Origin: Paenibacillus sp. FSL K6-1096 | GTDB taxonomy: Bacteria > Bacillota > Bacilli > Paenibacillales > Paenibacillaceae | Reading direction: 5' to 3' | Assembly (NCBI RefSeq): GCF_037977055.1 | Contig: NZ_CP150274.1 | Span: 3,782,001 to 3,846,000 of the forward strand | Length of the DNA: 64,000 nucleotides | In this document: positions 1-8,235 of the stretch, piece after piece | How positions within the stretch are numbered: position 1 is the first letter of the stretch | Layout of the letters: each line of letters opens with the position of its first letter | The notes under the pieces: generated by a model | Databases searched by the model: none | Told to the model about the DNA's origin: nothing | What the model saw: the letters and a program-made list of their open reading frames with translations, nothing else | Translations under genes and position numbers: made by a program

Positions 1-394
1 GGAGCCCCAGAGAGCGGAAGGCGTACTCCAGGACGAGATGGACGGCTGTGCTGGCGTACCCTTTGCCCTGCCGGGTGTGGTCAATCCAATAGCCAATGTC
101 GGCATATTGCCCCACTCCACGGACTACATTGGAGATTGTAATCTGTCCGATCAGCTCACCGCTCAGAAGAAAGATGCCGAACATATACGCCCGGTCCACC
201 TGAGTCTCCAGTCTGCGCTGATTAATCAGATGATGCTGGCTCTCCAGCGTGTAGTAATCCTCATCCCGCAGCGGTTCAAATTCCTGATGGGCGGTGCGGT
301 TGTTCAGACGCAGTTGAAGCAGCGCCTCGGCATCCTTAAGCTCCAGCAGCGAGAGATAAATCCCCTGAGGGGTGTTATACAGCTTGAATGACAT
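1..394 (-). CDS. GNAT-family N-acetyltransferase (partial, C-terminus beyond window)
   Basis: The reading frame starts at an ATG at 394 with an AAGGAGG ribosome binding site just upstream and runs off the left edge after about 131 codons. The visible part has the RimJ/RimL-like GNAT pattern: an N-terminal strand-helix region with LNNRTAH, a central FGIFLLSGELIGQI strand, and a motif A segment (DIGYWIDHTRQGKGYAS) that binds the acetyl-CoA pyrophosphate. Members of this family acetylate protein N-termini, ribosomal proteins or small amines. The substrate cannot be told from the sequence. It is transcribed in the same direction as tadA, whose stop lies about 40 bp upstream, so the two may share a transcript. 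Confidence 0.85.
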   Translation of the reverse strand, partial: MSFKLYNTPQGIYLSLLELKDAEALLQLRLNNRTAHQEFEPLRDEDYYTLESQHHLINQRRLETQVDRAYMFGIFLLSGELIGQITISNVVRGVGQYADIGYWIDHTRQGKGYASTAVHLVLEYAFRSLGL

Positions 395-435
395 GAAACA
401 TCCTCCTTATGAAATTATACATGTGTAGATGCGGG

Positions 436-948
436 TTAGAGCCGGGCAGGCCTCTGCTGCCGCAGCCGGCGGAAGAAGGAGGTCAGCAGCTCCGCGCATT
501 CTTCCTGCAGGACACCCTGGATCACCTCGGTCCGGTGATTGAAGCGGGATTCCTCCAGCAGGTTCATCAGGGTGCCTGCACAGCCCGCCTTGGGGTCAGG
601 TGTCCCGTATACGGTAAGCGGCACGCGGGCCTGAACCATCGCGCCTGCGCACATCGGGCAGGGCTCCAGCGTAACGTAGAGCCTGCAATCGAGCAGACGC
701 CATGACCCGAGGGCAGTGCTTGCTTCACGGATCGCGACCATCTCTGCATGGGCGGTGGAATCGAGCGTGGTCTCACGCAGATTATAGCCCCGGCCGATGA
801 TGGCATTGTTATGAACGACAACTGCCCCGATCGGCACCTCGCCCAGGGCTTCGGCCTTACGCGCTTCTCCGATCGCTTCTGCCATCCAGTGTTCGTGCAA
901 GGCCCGCTCTTCGGCTGACAGCTCTTCCAGACGTATATTCAATTTCAT
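436..948 (-). CDS. tadA: tRNA-specific adenosine deaminase TadA
   Basis: Zinc-dependent deaminase of about 170 residues that converts A34 to inosine in tRNA-Arg(ACG), allowing wobble decoding. The zinc and catalytic signature is clear: HAEM (His ligand plus catalytic Glu) and, about 30 residues on, PCPMCAGA (two Cys ligands). The core begins at MAEAIGEARKAE, the usual start of the family. Start choice is uncertain: the GGGAGG ribosome binding site abuts the ATG at 948, while a TTG two codons later (942) has ideal spacing of about 6 nt. In B. subtilis tadA lies next to the SRP RNA and dnaX; here it is about 29 kb away, upstream of a DnaA-box cluster and divergent from a sensor kinase. Confidence 0.95.
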   Translation of the reverse strand: MKLNIRLEELSAEERALHEHWMAEAIGEARKAEALGEVPIGAVVVHNNAIIGRGYNLRETTLDSTAHAEMVAIREASTALGSWRLLDCRLYVTLEPCPMCAGAMVQARVPLTVYGTPDPKAGCAGTLMNLLEESRFNHRTEVIQGVLQEECAELLTSFFRRLRQQRPARL

Positions 949-1003
949 CCTCCCTTCTTAGAGTACCCCTTGTCCAACGAACAAATATTCGCGCTTAACA
1001 AAT

Positions 1004-1097
1004 TGTGCATAACTCTGTGGATAAACCGCTACTTATACACAAAATTGTGCACATCAGAGCATGTTTAATTGTAGATATGTGCATAACCTGTGGATGG
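1004..1097. promoter_or_regulatory. Cluster of DnaA boxes
   Basis: Four exact matches to the DnaA box TTATNCACA lie within 83 bp: 1004-1012 (minus), 1016-1024 (minus, the perfect TTATCCACA form), 1033-1041 (plus, TTATACACA) and 1078-1086 (minus, TTATGCACA). Weaker variants (two mismatches each) lie at 1046-1054 and 1089-1097. The cluster fills the intergenic region between divergent tadA and the sensor kinase. No dnaA or dnaN gene is nearby, so this is probably a regulatory or DnaA-titrating site and not oriC itself. Confidence 0.75.
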
Positions 1098-1250
1098 TCC
1101 TTATTTATTGTAGAGAAACTGTGCGAAGAATTCAATATTTTCCGTTGTTTAGGCAGTTTGGAAATGTCTTTTCAAATGAGGGGGCAACAGGTATGATTAT
1201 GATGAATGCCCCGCTAGGATTTACCAGCGGATAAGAGGTGAAGATTACGC

Positions 1251-3581
1251 TTGTCCATCAAAACGAAGTTATCAGTGATTCTATTTGGCTCTGTACTCCT
1301 GATCCTGATGCTCAATCTTACACTTAATCTGTATGCTGCCCGGAATAACCTGCGTAATGAAAGTGTAAGCAATATGAAGATCACGGCGAAGCAGGTGGCC
1401 GTCTCGGTGGAACAGAGCAGTTACAGCTCCAACTATGTTCAGCACAAAATTGCCCAGAACCTCCGGCTGATCGCCATTCTGGCGTCGTATGAGCTGGACC
1501 CGGACATTAACAATATTGATAATAGACAGCTAAAGGATCTGGCGAATAAGCTTGCAGTGTCTAATATTTCGCTGCTGGTCAAGACGGATGATGATATTGT
1601 CGTTGCCAAGTCATCGGACCCTGCGGAGATCGGGCTGTCAACCAAGGGAATGGGGTACTGGTATGTAGCCTTTCTTGAGCTGTTTGCAGGCCAGCGCGTC
1701 TCTGTGGACAAGGGGCAGTCGCTGGAGAATTTCTGGTCCGGCCCGTTTGAGTTTTCGACATCCAATCCCGATTTTATCGACAAATGGGGTTACTATTACG
1801 ACGGCAAGCGCAACTATATCATAGATCCGTATGTCCGCAGCACAGCGGTAAGCGACTATGTCAAAATCATGAATCCGGAAGAGATTATCCAGGAATCCAA
1901 GGCCGTCAACCCGGGGATTCTGGAGATTACGGGCATTAATCCGCAGACCTTCGGTTCGTCCAGCATGATGCCTGACGGCACCGATCCCAAGAATACGAAG
2001 CTGCGCAACCGTCCGATTCAATATGGAAGCTACACTTACGGCAATATAGCAGAGGATAAGGCGGCCATCCGGGATGCGCTGAACAAGAGTGAACCGGTAA
2101 CCCTGGATACAGAAGCCCTCGGCAAAAGAGTACTGAAGAGCTTCATCCCCATCTCACAGCCCGGTGCAGGGGATTACGTCATCAGTGTGGTCATGGACTA
2201 TTCTACAATCTCCTCTGTCATTAAGGAGCAATTGTTCAATAATATTACCACATCGGTATTACTGCTGGTTGTTTTCTTGCTGGCCAGTTATATTATGGCC
2301 GGTGTTGTGACACGCCCGATTAAGGATATACTGGCTAAGGTGAACGATGTGGCCAAAGGGAAGTTCGAGCCGCCACTGAATGTGGCCAGCCGCGATGAGC
2401 TTGGGCAGCTGGCCCAGCGGATTAATGCGATGACCTCGCATTTGCTGCAGCACACGAACCGGCTTGGCCAGACACTGGAGGAGAACCGGGCAGTGAAGGA
2501 GCACCTGGAATCGGTGATTAACGGAACCTCGGATGCGATTCACACCGTGGACATGGAAGGGCGGATCATCAGCACGAACAGGGCTTTTGAGGAGCTCTAC
2601 GGCTGGGGAGCGGAGGATGCGCTGGTCAAGCCGCCGTATCTTGTACCGGCTACGGTACAGGAGCAGGAGAATATCCGCCTGCAGCTGCTGAAGGACGGGG
2701 CGACACTGCCGCCGGTGGAGACTGTCCGGCTCAAGCGGGACGGCTCGCTGGTGGAGGTCAGTGTCAGCAGCTCGGTGATCCGGGATGAAGAGGGGCAGCC
2801 CCAGTCGGTGGTGCATGTCTCGCGTGATATGACCGAGCGCAACCGGATTGAGGAGCTGCTCCGGCGTTCCGAGAAGCTTACTACGGTCGGCCAGCTTGCG
2901 GCTGGGGTAGCCCATGAGATCCGTAATCCGTTGACTACCTTAAGGGGCTTCCTGCAGCTTCAGCAGGAGAAGAAGGTGCTGGTCCCCCTGCATATTGACC
3001 TGATGCTCTCGGAGCTGGACCGGATTAATATGATTGTCAGCGAGTTTCTGATTCTGGCCAAGCCGCAGGCCGTTCATTTCCAGCAGAGGGATCTGCGGCA
3101 TATTGTCGGCGATGTGGTCTCGCTGCTCGACAGCCAGGCGCATCTGTTCGGCATAGAGTTTGCTACGAACTTCTCGCCAGAACCAGCCATGGTGCATTGT
3201 GAAGAGAATCAGCTGAAGCAGGTCTTTATCAATGTCATCAAGAACGCAATCGAAGCGATGCCGGACGGGGGAACGATTACCCTGGAGCAGCACCGGCAGG
3301 ATGATTCAATCGTCGTTATCATTACGGATGAGGGCGGAGGCGTTCCCGAAGAGATGCTGCCCAAGCTGGGGGAGCCGTTCTTCACGAATAAAGAATCAGG
3401 CACCGGGCTGGGCCTGATGGTCAGCCAGCGGATTATCCAGGCCCACAAGGGCAGTCTGGAGATCAGCAGCGAGTATGGCCGGGGCGCGCAGGTCATTATC
3501 AAGCTGCCGGAAGCGGGAGCGTCTGGTCCTGCAGACGGCATGAATACAGAACGGAGTGAAGACAACCATGAGAATCAATAA
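1251..3581 (+). CDS. Sporulation-type sensor histidine kinase (sensor-HAMP-PAS-HisKA-HATPase)
   Basis: Membrane kinase of 776 residues. Transmembrane helix about 8-29, a large extracytoplasmic sensor about 30-328, second helix about 329-352, HAMP about 350-405, PAS about 415-535, then HisKA with phospho-acceptor His555 in AAGVAHEIRNPLTTLRGFLQ, and an ATPase domain with N box (NVIKNAIEAM), DEGGGV and GTGLGL. The HisKA sequence closely resembles the sporulation kinases that phosphorylate Spo0F, and spo0F is in this window, so a phosphorelay role is a reasonable inference; no cognate response regulator adjoins it. Start is TTG at 1251 with an AGAGGTG binding site. A possible promoter is TTTTCA-16-TATGAT ending at 1197. 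The 3' end overlaps the pseudouridine synthase gene by 14 bp, suggesting coupled translation. Confidence 0.9.
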   Translation: MSIKTKLSVILFGSVLLILMLNLTLNLYAARNNLRNESVSNMKITAKQVAVSVEQSSYSSNYVQHKIAQNLRLIAILASYELDPDINNIDNRQLKDLANKLAVSNISLLVKTDDDIVVAKSSDPAEIGLSTKGMGYWYVAFLELFAGQRVSVDKGQSLENFWSGPFEFSTSNPDFIDKWGYYYDGKRNYIIDPYVRSTAVSDYVKIMNPEEIIQESKAVNPGILEITGINPQTFGSSSMMPDGTDPKNTKLRNRPIQYGSYTYGNIAEDKAAIRDALNKSEPVTLDTEALGKRVLKSFIPISQPGAGDYVISVVMDYSTISSVIKEQLFNNITTSVLLLVVFLLASYIMAGVVTRPIKDILAKVNDVAKGKFEPPLNVASRDELGQLAQRINAMTSHLLQHTNRLGQTLEENRAVKEHLESVINGTSDAIHTVDMEGRIISTNRAFEELYGWGAEDALVKPPYLVPATVQEQENIRLQLLKDGATLPPVETVRLKRDGSLVEVSVSSSVIRDEEGQPQSVVHVSRDMTERNRIEELLRRSEKLTTVGQLAAGVAHEIRNPLTTLRGFLQLQQEKKVLVPLHIDLMLSELDRINMIVSEFLILAKPQAVHFQQRDLRHIVGDVVSLLDSQAHLFGIEFATNFSPEPAMVHCEENQLKQVFINVIKNAIEAMPDGGTITLEQHRQDDSIVVIITDEGGGVPEEMLPKLGEPFFTNKESGTGLGLMVSQRIIQAHKGSLEISSEYGRGAQVIIKLPEAGASGPADGMNTERSEDNHENQ

Positions 3582-4269
3582 ATTCATCAGTGAGACAGGC
3601 TACTGTTCACGCCGTGAAGCGGACAAGCTGGTGGAAGGGGGAAGAGTGACCATCAACGGTGAGCCCGCTTCCCTGGGCAGCCAGGCTGAAGCCGGGGATA
3701 TAGTGCTGATTGACGGCAAGCCGCTGGAGAAGGGCCACAGGGTCGTCTATATTGCGCTCCATAAGCCGGTAGGGATCACCTCCACAACGGAAGCGCATGT
3801 GCAGGGCAATATTGTCGATTTCATCGGCCACGAGGAGCGCATCTTCCCCATCGGCCGGCTGGATAAGGATTCGGAGGGTCTGATTCTTCTGACCAATGAC
3901 GGGGATATCGTGAACAAAATATTACGTGCAGAGGGCAAGCATGAGAAGGAATACGTGGTGACTGTGGACCGGCCGGTTACGCCGTCTTTCCTCACCGGTA
4001 TGGCCTCGGGAGTGAAGATTCTGGGCAGCAAGACGCTGCCCTGCGAAGTCACACGTGTCAGCGAGCGGGTATTCCGCATTGTGCTGACCGAGGGCAAGAA
4101 CCGGCAAATCCGCCGGATGTGCAGCGCCTTCGGATATGAGGTGCGGCGGCTGCAGCGCATCCGGGTTATGAATATCCGCCTGGGTGCCCTGAAGACCGGA
4201 GAATGGCGCGAGCTGACCCTGCAGGAGAAGCAGGAGCTGGGCGGTATGCTGAATTATCAGCTGCAATAA
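3568..4269 (+). CDS. rluF: 23S rRNA pseudouridine synthase, RluF/RluB type
   Basis: RsuA/RluB/E/F-family enzyme of 233 residues that isomerises uridine to pseudouridine in 23S rRNA. An S4 RNA-binding domain covers residues 1-60 (INKFISETGYCSRREADKL), followed by the catalytic domain with GRLDKDSEGLILLTNDG, in which Asp99 is the expected nucleophile, and the NRQIRRMCSAFGYEV motif near the C-terminus. The KPVGITST segment and short C-terminus look most like RluF, but RluB-type specificity cannot be excluded. ATG at 3568 is preferred over the upstream in-frame GTG at 3556, because the latter lies within the GGAG binding site. It overlaps the kinase gene and is followed by a strong terminator. 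Confidence 0.88.
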   Translation: MRINKFISETGYCSRREADKLVEGGRVTINGEPASLGSQAEAGDIVLIDGKPLEKGHRVVYIALHKPVGITSTTEAHVQGNIVDFIGHEERIFPIGRLDKDSEGLILLTNDGDIVNKILRAEGKHEKEYVVTVDRPVTPSFLTGMASGVKILGSKTLPCEVTRVSERVFRIVLTEGKNRQIRRMCSAFGYEVRRLQRIRVMNIRLGALKTGEWRELTLQEKQELGGMLNYQLQ

Positions 4270-4273
4270 CACA

Positions 4274-4320
4274 GAAAGAGCTGTTCTGACAGGCCAGGGC
4301 CTGCCGGAACAGCTCTTTCT
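4274..4320. terminator. Bidirectional terminator
   Basis: Inverted repeat AAAGAGCTGTTC / GGAACAGCTCTTT with an inner GGCC-containing loop, T-rich on both strands. It separates the convergent rluF and motB genes and can serve both. Confidence 0.85.
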
Positions 4321-4321
4321 T

Positions 4322-5149
4322 TCATTGGGCGGGAGGGGCTGCATTGGTTACATCAGTAGTCTCTGCCGCCGGATCTTTATACTTGCGGAGAATTGACACT
4401 TCCACCCGGCGGTTCTTGGCCCGCCCGGCCTCCGTAGCATTGGAAGCGATGGGATGATATTCGCCAGAGCCGGTCGGGCTGAACTTCGTCGGGTCCAGGT
4501 TCGGATTCAGCAGCAGAATCTTCATGAAATGAAGGGCCCGGTCCACGCTTAGGTCCCAGTTCGAGGAGTATGTGCTGTTAGAGATCGGAACATTATCGGT
4601 ATGTCCCTGCACCAATACCTCGTAATCCGGGAATTGCTGCAGCATCGTAGAGATGGACTTGGCGAGCTGGCGGGCATCATCCTTCACCACCGCCTGCCCC
4701 GAGGCGAACAGAGCGTTGTCGCTGATCGTAATCATCAGCTGGGACTGGTTCAGCTTCGTGCTGAGCAAGTCGGTCATTCCGTTATTCTTAATATATTGAT
4801 CGAACTGCTTCTTCAGCTTCTCCAGGTCTTCCTGCTCCTTGGCGCGAAGCTTGGACAGCTCGGCCGTTCCGGTATTCTTGTCAATCACACTGTTCATTTT
4901 GTCTTTCTTGCCCTGGTCCAGCTGGGTATCCGTAGGCGAATCGGACCGGTATTCCAGAACGCCGCCGCCGCCGCTGAGCGCTGAGTTGAAGGCTTCGGCC
5001 ATCTGCTGAAATTTCACAGCGTCCGTAGCACTCATGGCATACATAACCAGGAACAGCGCGACCAGCAGGGTCATCAGGTCAGAATAAGGCAGCAGCCAGG
5101 ATTCGTCGGCATGTTCTTCGTGATCCTCATGCCTAGTCTTTTTGCTCAC
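4322..5149 (-). CDS. motB: Flagellar motor stator protein MotB
   Basis: Peptidoglycan-anchored half of the proton-driven stator, 275 residues. It has a short cytoplasmic N-terminus rich in Asp, Glu and His, a single membrane helix (PYSDLMTLLVALFLVMYAMS) carrying the proton-binding Asp24, and an OmpA/MotB peptidoglycan-binding domain about 135-260 with VLVQGHTDNVPI and NRRVEVSI. The conserved Asp in the helix and the MotB-type sequence favour proton MotB over sodium MotS, though ion choice cannot be proved from sequence. It overlaps motA by 17 bp and is translated with it. Confidence 0.95.
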   Translation of the reverse strand: MSKKTRHEDHEEHADESWLLPYSDLMTLLVALFLVMYAMSATDAVKFQQMAEAFNSALSGGGGVLEYRSDSPTDTQLDQGKKDKMNSVIDKNTGTAELSKLRAKEQEDLEKLKKQFDQYIKNNGMTDLLSTKLNQSQLMITISDNALFASGQAVVKDDARQLAKSISTMLQQFPDYEVLVQGHTDNVPISNSTYSSNWDLSVDRALHFMKILLLNPNLDPTKFSPTGSGEYHPIASNATEAGRAKNRRVEVSILRKYKDPAAETTDVTNAAPPAQ

Positions 5150-5933
5150 TCGAACCGCCCTCCTTCTCGCTCAGCTTGGCGCGTTCGGACGGAGTCAGGA
5201 AGACTGACAGCTTCTGGTTAATGGCAATGGTCGATACCCCGGACTGTATTGAGAGCAGACCCTCTACCATCATCAGACGGACTTCAATCTCCTTCTTGGA
5301 GATCCGCTTCAGCTTGTTGGACATGGGGTGCCACATGACATAACCGGTGAATATCCCCAGCAGGGTAGCAATGAAGGCACCGGCAATGGCGTGAGCCAGG
5401 ACGTCCATATTACTCATATCGCCCAAGGCGGCAATCAGCCCGATAACCGCCCCCAGCACCCCTAGTGTTGGAGCGTACATCCCCGCTTGGGAGAAGATCA
5501 GTGCGCCGGCTTTGTGTCTATCCTCGGTTGCGTGGATATCCTCCATTAAGACATCGCGGACGAATTCCTGATCGTTGCCGTCAATGATCATCCGCATGCC
5601 GTTCCGTAAGAAGGCATCCTCGATTTCATCCACGCTGGATTCCAAAGCCAGCAGGCCCTCGCGGCGGGTGATCGAAGCCCAGTCCATGAACATGGTGATC
5701 AGCTCCGGCTTGCCGATCATCTTTCTTTTGACGAACAGAATCTTCATGAGCTTAGGGAAGTTCTTAACCTCTGACATAGGAAAGGCCATGAAGACGGAAG
5801 CGGTCGTCCCCAGAAAGATAATGACGTAGGCCGCGGGGTTGTTCAAGCTGGCCAGCGGAGCATGCTTAAGGACCATCCCCCACACTACAGCGATCAGACC
5901 AAACACCAGGCCCAGAATTGTTGAAATTTCCAT
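5133..5933 (-). CDS. motA: Flagellar motor stator protein MotA
   Basis: Four-helix stator subunit of 266 residues that with MotB forms the ion channel and pushes on FliG. Helices lie near residues 3-22, 32-52, about 145-170 and 180-200; the large cytoplasmic loop between helices 2 and 3 carries the charged FliG-contact region. The characteristic segment PTLGVLGAVIGLIAALGDMS is present. ATG at 5933 follows a GAGGTG binding site. I looked for a sigma-D promoter upstream and found only a poor candidate. motA and motB stand alone; no other flagellar gene is in the window. Confidence 0.95.
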   Translation of the reverse strand: MEISTILGLVFGLIAVVWGMVLKHAPLASLNNPAAYVIIFLGTTASVFMAFPMSEVKNFPKLMKILFVKRKMIGKPELITMFMDWASITRREGLLALESSVDEIEDAFLRNGMRMIIDGNDQEFVRDVLMEDIHATEDRHKAGALIFSQAGMYAPTLGVLGAVIGLIAALGDMSNMDVLAHAIAGAFIATLLGIFTGYVMWHPMSNKLKRISKKEIEVRLMMVEGLLSIQSGVSTIAINQKLSVFLTPSERAKLSEKEGGSSEQKD

Positions 5934-6082
5934 TTATGCACCTCATCCATGAGTAATAAGAAGTGATCGACTGCCCGCGTATTTCGTCCTTGAAGCGCGG
6001 GAGAACACACTGCTCGTAACCAAATCACGTATATTCTTATTTATCGACAGCATTCCGTTTTTTGTGAAGTGATTTTTTCGGC

Positions 6083-6088
6083 TATAAT
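6083..6088 (+). promoter_or_regulatory. Probable -10 element (TATAAT)
   Basis: A perfect TATAAT lies 40 bp before the start of the next gene. The -35 region is weak (about TTGTGA at 6062), so this is a candidate promoter only. Confidence 0.45.
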
Positions 6089-6127
6089 GGATAAGGTAAG
6101 GTATTATTCATTAGCGGAGAAAACGGA

Positions 6128-6430
6128 GTGATTGATGTGGGAGTTAAGCATGGCAGAGATTACAGTGAGATTCTGGTTGATCTGACAGGAGCCGTCGGAC
6201 GGATTTCGGACGGATACATTTTTTTTGAGATGGACCCTGAGGAATGGGAGCACCTGCCGGAGGAATCGAAGCTGGAGGTGTGGGAGGCGCTTGCGGAGGA
6301 TCTGTTCTATGCGCTGGGCAATGAGCCGGTCATCCAGGTGGGCAGCGGGGTTGTGATGTACGACAAAGACACCCACCGTATTAATATTCTGCTTGGTGAT
6401 GAGGATCTGGCTTCCGTTCTGCTGGTGTAA
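6128..6430 (+). CDS. Conserved hypothetical protein, acidic, 100 aa
   Basis: Small acidic protein without signal peptide or membrane segment; I do not recognise the family. Visible features are an N-terminal HGRDYSEILVDLTGAVGRISDGYIFFEM segment, an acidic EEWEHLPEESK turn, and a helical middle, compatible with a small cytosolic alpha/beta fold. It has a good promoter element, a GGAGA binding site and a terminator of its own, and codon use matches the neighbours, so I regard it as a real gene. GTG at 6128 and GTG at 6137 are both plausible starts. Confidence 0.7.
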   Translation: MIDVGVKHGRDYSEILVDLTGAVGRISDGYIFFEMDPEEWEHLPEESKLEVWEALAEDLFYALGNEPVIQVGSGVVMYDKDTHRINILLGDEDLASVLLV

Positions 6431-6548
6431 GCCATCCGGCAATTAGCCCCGCGGTTTGTCCCCGGGATCAGCCCATGTTAAAATTGGGAGGAAGTAATAT
6501 TTGCCGGGAATCAGGAATACATTTAATCAAAAAAATCTTTGGCCTGGC

Positions 6549-6588
6549 ACATCCCTTGGACTTTCAGAAGCTGAGGGATGTTTTATTT
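6549..6588 (+). terminator. Rho-independent terminator
   Basis: Stem CATCCCT / AGGGATG with a 16-nt loop followed by TTTTATTT. It lies between the 100-aa gene and the pterin dehydratase gene; it could also act as a leader hairpin for the latter. Confidence 0.6.
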
Positions 6589-6638
6589 AAGGAGAGAGTG
6601 CAGTACTGTACAGTTAACTTAGCAAGGGAGGAAGCACA

Positions 6639-6914
6639 TTGCAATTTACAGAGGAAGAGCTGCAGGAAGAGGTCGGCAAGCTGGAGGGCTGGAGGCTGGA
6701 GAAGGAGAGCCTGGTGCGCAAGTACATGTTCAGTGAATACATGAAGGGAATCGCTTTTGTGGATGAGGTGGCTGCCATCTCGGAAGCATTCGATCATCAT
6801 CCGCACATCACCATTGATTACAAGACCGTTATTCTGCGCCTGGCTGCAGATGCGGAGAAGCTGGATATCCGCCAGGCCCATCAATTTAATGAGGCCTTTG
6901 AGAAGAACCGTTAG
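6639..6914 (+). CDS. Pterin-4a-carbinolamine dehydratase
   Basis: 91-residue enzyme that dehydrates 4a-hydroxy-tetrahydrobiopterin after aromatic amino acid hydroxylation; the family length is about 90-110. The signature FDHHPHITIDY, with the active-site His pair and downstream aromatic residue, is intact, as is the N-terminal LEGWRLEKESLVRKYMF. Start is TTG at 6639 with GGGAGG 9 nt upstream. No aromatic amino acid hydroxylase gene is in the window, so the substrate here may be a molybdopterin- or folate-related pterin, as often suggested for such orphan copies. That is inference. Confidence 0.9.
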   Translation: MQFTEEELQEEVGKLEGWRLEKESLVRKYMFSEYMKGIAFVDEVAAISEAFDHHPHITIDYKTVILRLAADAEKLDIRQAHQFNEAFEKNR

Positions 6915-6962
6915 GGAGACAGTATCTATAGATATGGAAATGACAGGTGAGCCTGAATCATA

Positions 6963-7008
6963 AAAATGCCCGCTCCAGGAGAGAATTCTCTGGCAGCGGG
7001 CATTTCAC
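6963..7008. terminator. Bidirectional terminator
   Basis: AAATGCCCGCT / AGCGGGCATTT inverted repeat with an inner AGAGAATTCTCT palindrome, T-rich on both sides, between the convergent dehydratase and cytochrome genes. Confidence 0.85.
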
Positions 7009-7025
7009 ATTGAATAGTAGACGTA

Positions 7026-7388
7026 TTATTTCTTCTCGGCCAGCCATAACGCAATGTTGGCAATTTCTTCAGGGGCCAGCTTGTCTTTGAAAGGAGGCAT
7101 TTGCCCGCGTCCCTTGGTGACAATCGTGAAGATCTGTGCTGCATCGTGCTTGCCGCCTTCCTGCTGCAGGCTGGGGCCTACACCGCCCTGAAGCTGGTCA
7201 CCGTGGCAGGAGATACAGCTGGCCTGCACGGTAGCCTCTGCACTGGCAGCATCCAGCACCACCTCAGGCATCGTTGGTTTATTCTCTTCGGCCACCTCGG
7301 ACTTGCCGGGTAAGGTAAACATTAAGATCACTGCAAAGGCGCAGGCGGCAAAAAACAAACCGCTCATGATCCATTTCTGCATCTGCAT
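7026..7388 (-). CDS. Membrane-anchored small cytochrome c (CccA-like)
   Basis: About 120 residues: a single N-terminal membrane helix (about 6-27), a charged linker, then a class I cytochrome c domain with haem attachment Cys58-Ile-Ser-Cys61-His62 and a probable distal Met ligand in GRGQMPPF (about residue 97). This is the size and arrangement of cytochrome c-550 (CccA) of B. subtilis, an electron carrier on the outer face of the membrane feeding a caa3-type oxidase. Translation may start at 7388 or at the second ATG at 7382; the GGGAGGG binding site fits either. It is a monocistronic gene ended by the terminator at 6963. Confidence 0.88.
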   Translation of the reverse strand: MQMQKWIMSGLFFAACAFAVILMFTLPGKSEVAEENKPTMPEVVLDAASAEATVQASCISCHGDQLQGGVGPSLQQEGGKHDAAQIFTIVTKGRGQMPPFKDKLAPEEIANIALWLAEKK

Positions 7389-7509
7389 CCGTCCCTCCCT
7401 GTAAGCTGCTTCTTCCATTATAGCGGATGGTGAAGCGTTATCATAGTATTTGTGTCAAAAAAACGAACGGAAAACCCCTGCTTTTTTGCACATAACCATG
7501 CCTCGGGTG

Positions 7510-7995
7510 TTATTTGTCATAGACCATGCAATAAAACGGCTTATTGCCGGTAGGCGTTCTGCGTTCATACGTATCGGTTATGGTGAACCCGCTCTTCTGG
7601 TAAGCGCGGATAGCGCGCTGATTCCAGGTCAACACCTCCAGATCGATCTCCCGCTCCGGGTAACGGGCCAGTGCAGCCTGCACGATAGCCTTCATGAACT
7701 GCTGCCCCAGGCCATTGCCGCACAGGTCCGGCCGCATCCCCACGCCGAGCCTGACTACACCCTCCATGGGGAACAGCTGGGCGAACCCGCACAGAATGCC
7801 TTGTCCGTCCACCACAGAAACATATTGCTCGCTGCGCAGCTGCGGGTCCCCGAATTCCACGCCTAGTGCCTGCATCTGCTCCCAGGACATCCAGCCGTAT
7901 ATATTGTAAGGCGGGCTATATTCCCACTTGCAGATCTCTTCGGCATGAAGCGATTCCATCGGTACTACATAAAAGGTTAGCGGAGAACGAATCAT
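7510..7995 (-). CDS. GNAT-family N-acetyltransferase
   Basis: 161-residue acetyltransferase with the family core: motif A region VRLGVGMRPDLCGNGLGQQFM, which wraps the acetyl-CoA pyrophosphate, and the C-terminal WNQRAIRAYQKSGF motif B. The N-terminus (FYVVPMESLHAEEICKWEYSPPYNIYGW) matches the subgroup often annotated as YjbR- or RimI-like but does not identify the substrate. It stands alone between the cytochrome gene and the NlpC/P60 pair. Confidence 0.9.
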   Translation of the reverse strand: MIRSPLTFYVVPMESLHAEEICKWEYSPPYNIYGWMSWEQMQALGVEFGDPQLRSEQYVSVVDGQGILCGFAQLFPMEGVVRLGVGMRPDLCGNGLGQQFMKAIVQAALARYPEREIDLEVLTWNQRAIRAYQKSGFTITDTYERRTPTGNKPFYCMVYDK

Positions 7996-8173
7996 AGGCC
8001 AGTCTCCTCTCGTTAAATGCTCTTGTTAACTATATATACATCATACGCCTGATTCCGCGCAAATTCCTTGCCGGGAGGCGGAAACTTGACAAATGCGAAA
8101 AAATATTTTCTGAAATGCCGGAAAGGGTGTTTGGCCAATTCTGAGACGGGTAAGTAGGGAGTAAGAAAGAAAA

Positions 8174-8218
8174 AGCTCTTCCCCAAAGATGTGTTATCAT
8201 CCTGGAAAAGAGCCTATG
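8174..8218 (-). terminator. Terminator of the first NlpC/P60 gene
   Basis: Read on the minus strand, GGCTCTTTTCC pairs with GGGAAGAGC and is followed by a run of T (TTTTTC). It lies just beyond the stop of the gene at 8236. Confidence 0.75.
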
Positions 8219-8235
8219 CATTAGCAATATGAAGT

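Noticed and set aside
1004..1097. Origin of replication (oriC)
   Set aside because: DnaA boxes are present but there is no dnaA or dnaN nearby and no clear AT-rich unwinding region next to them; a regulatory cluster is more likely.
1005..1196. 63-codon open frame over the DnaA-box region
   Set aside because: No ribosome binding site, overlaps repeated TGTGNATAA boxes, no recognisable protein sequence.
5934..6060. Sigma-D promoter for motAB
   Set aside because: Only a GTCGATCA-like sequence with GAAA at poor spacing; the TAAA and GCCGATAA elements are not convincing.
6475..6744. 89-codon open frame across the 6431-6638 gap
   Set aside because: It overlaps the dehydratase start in another frame, crosses a terminator, and has no binding site.
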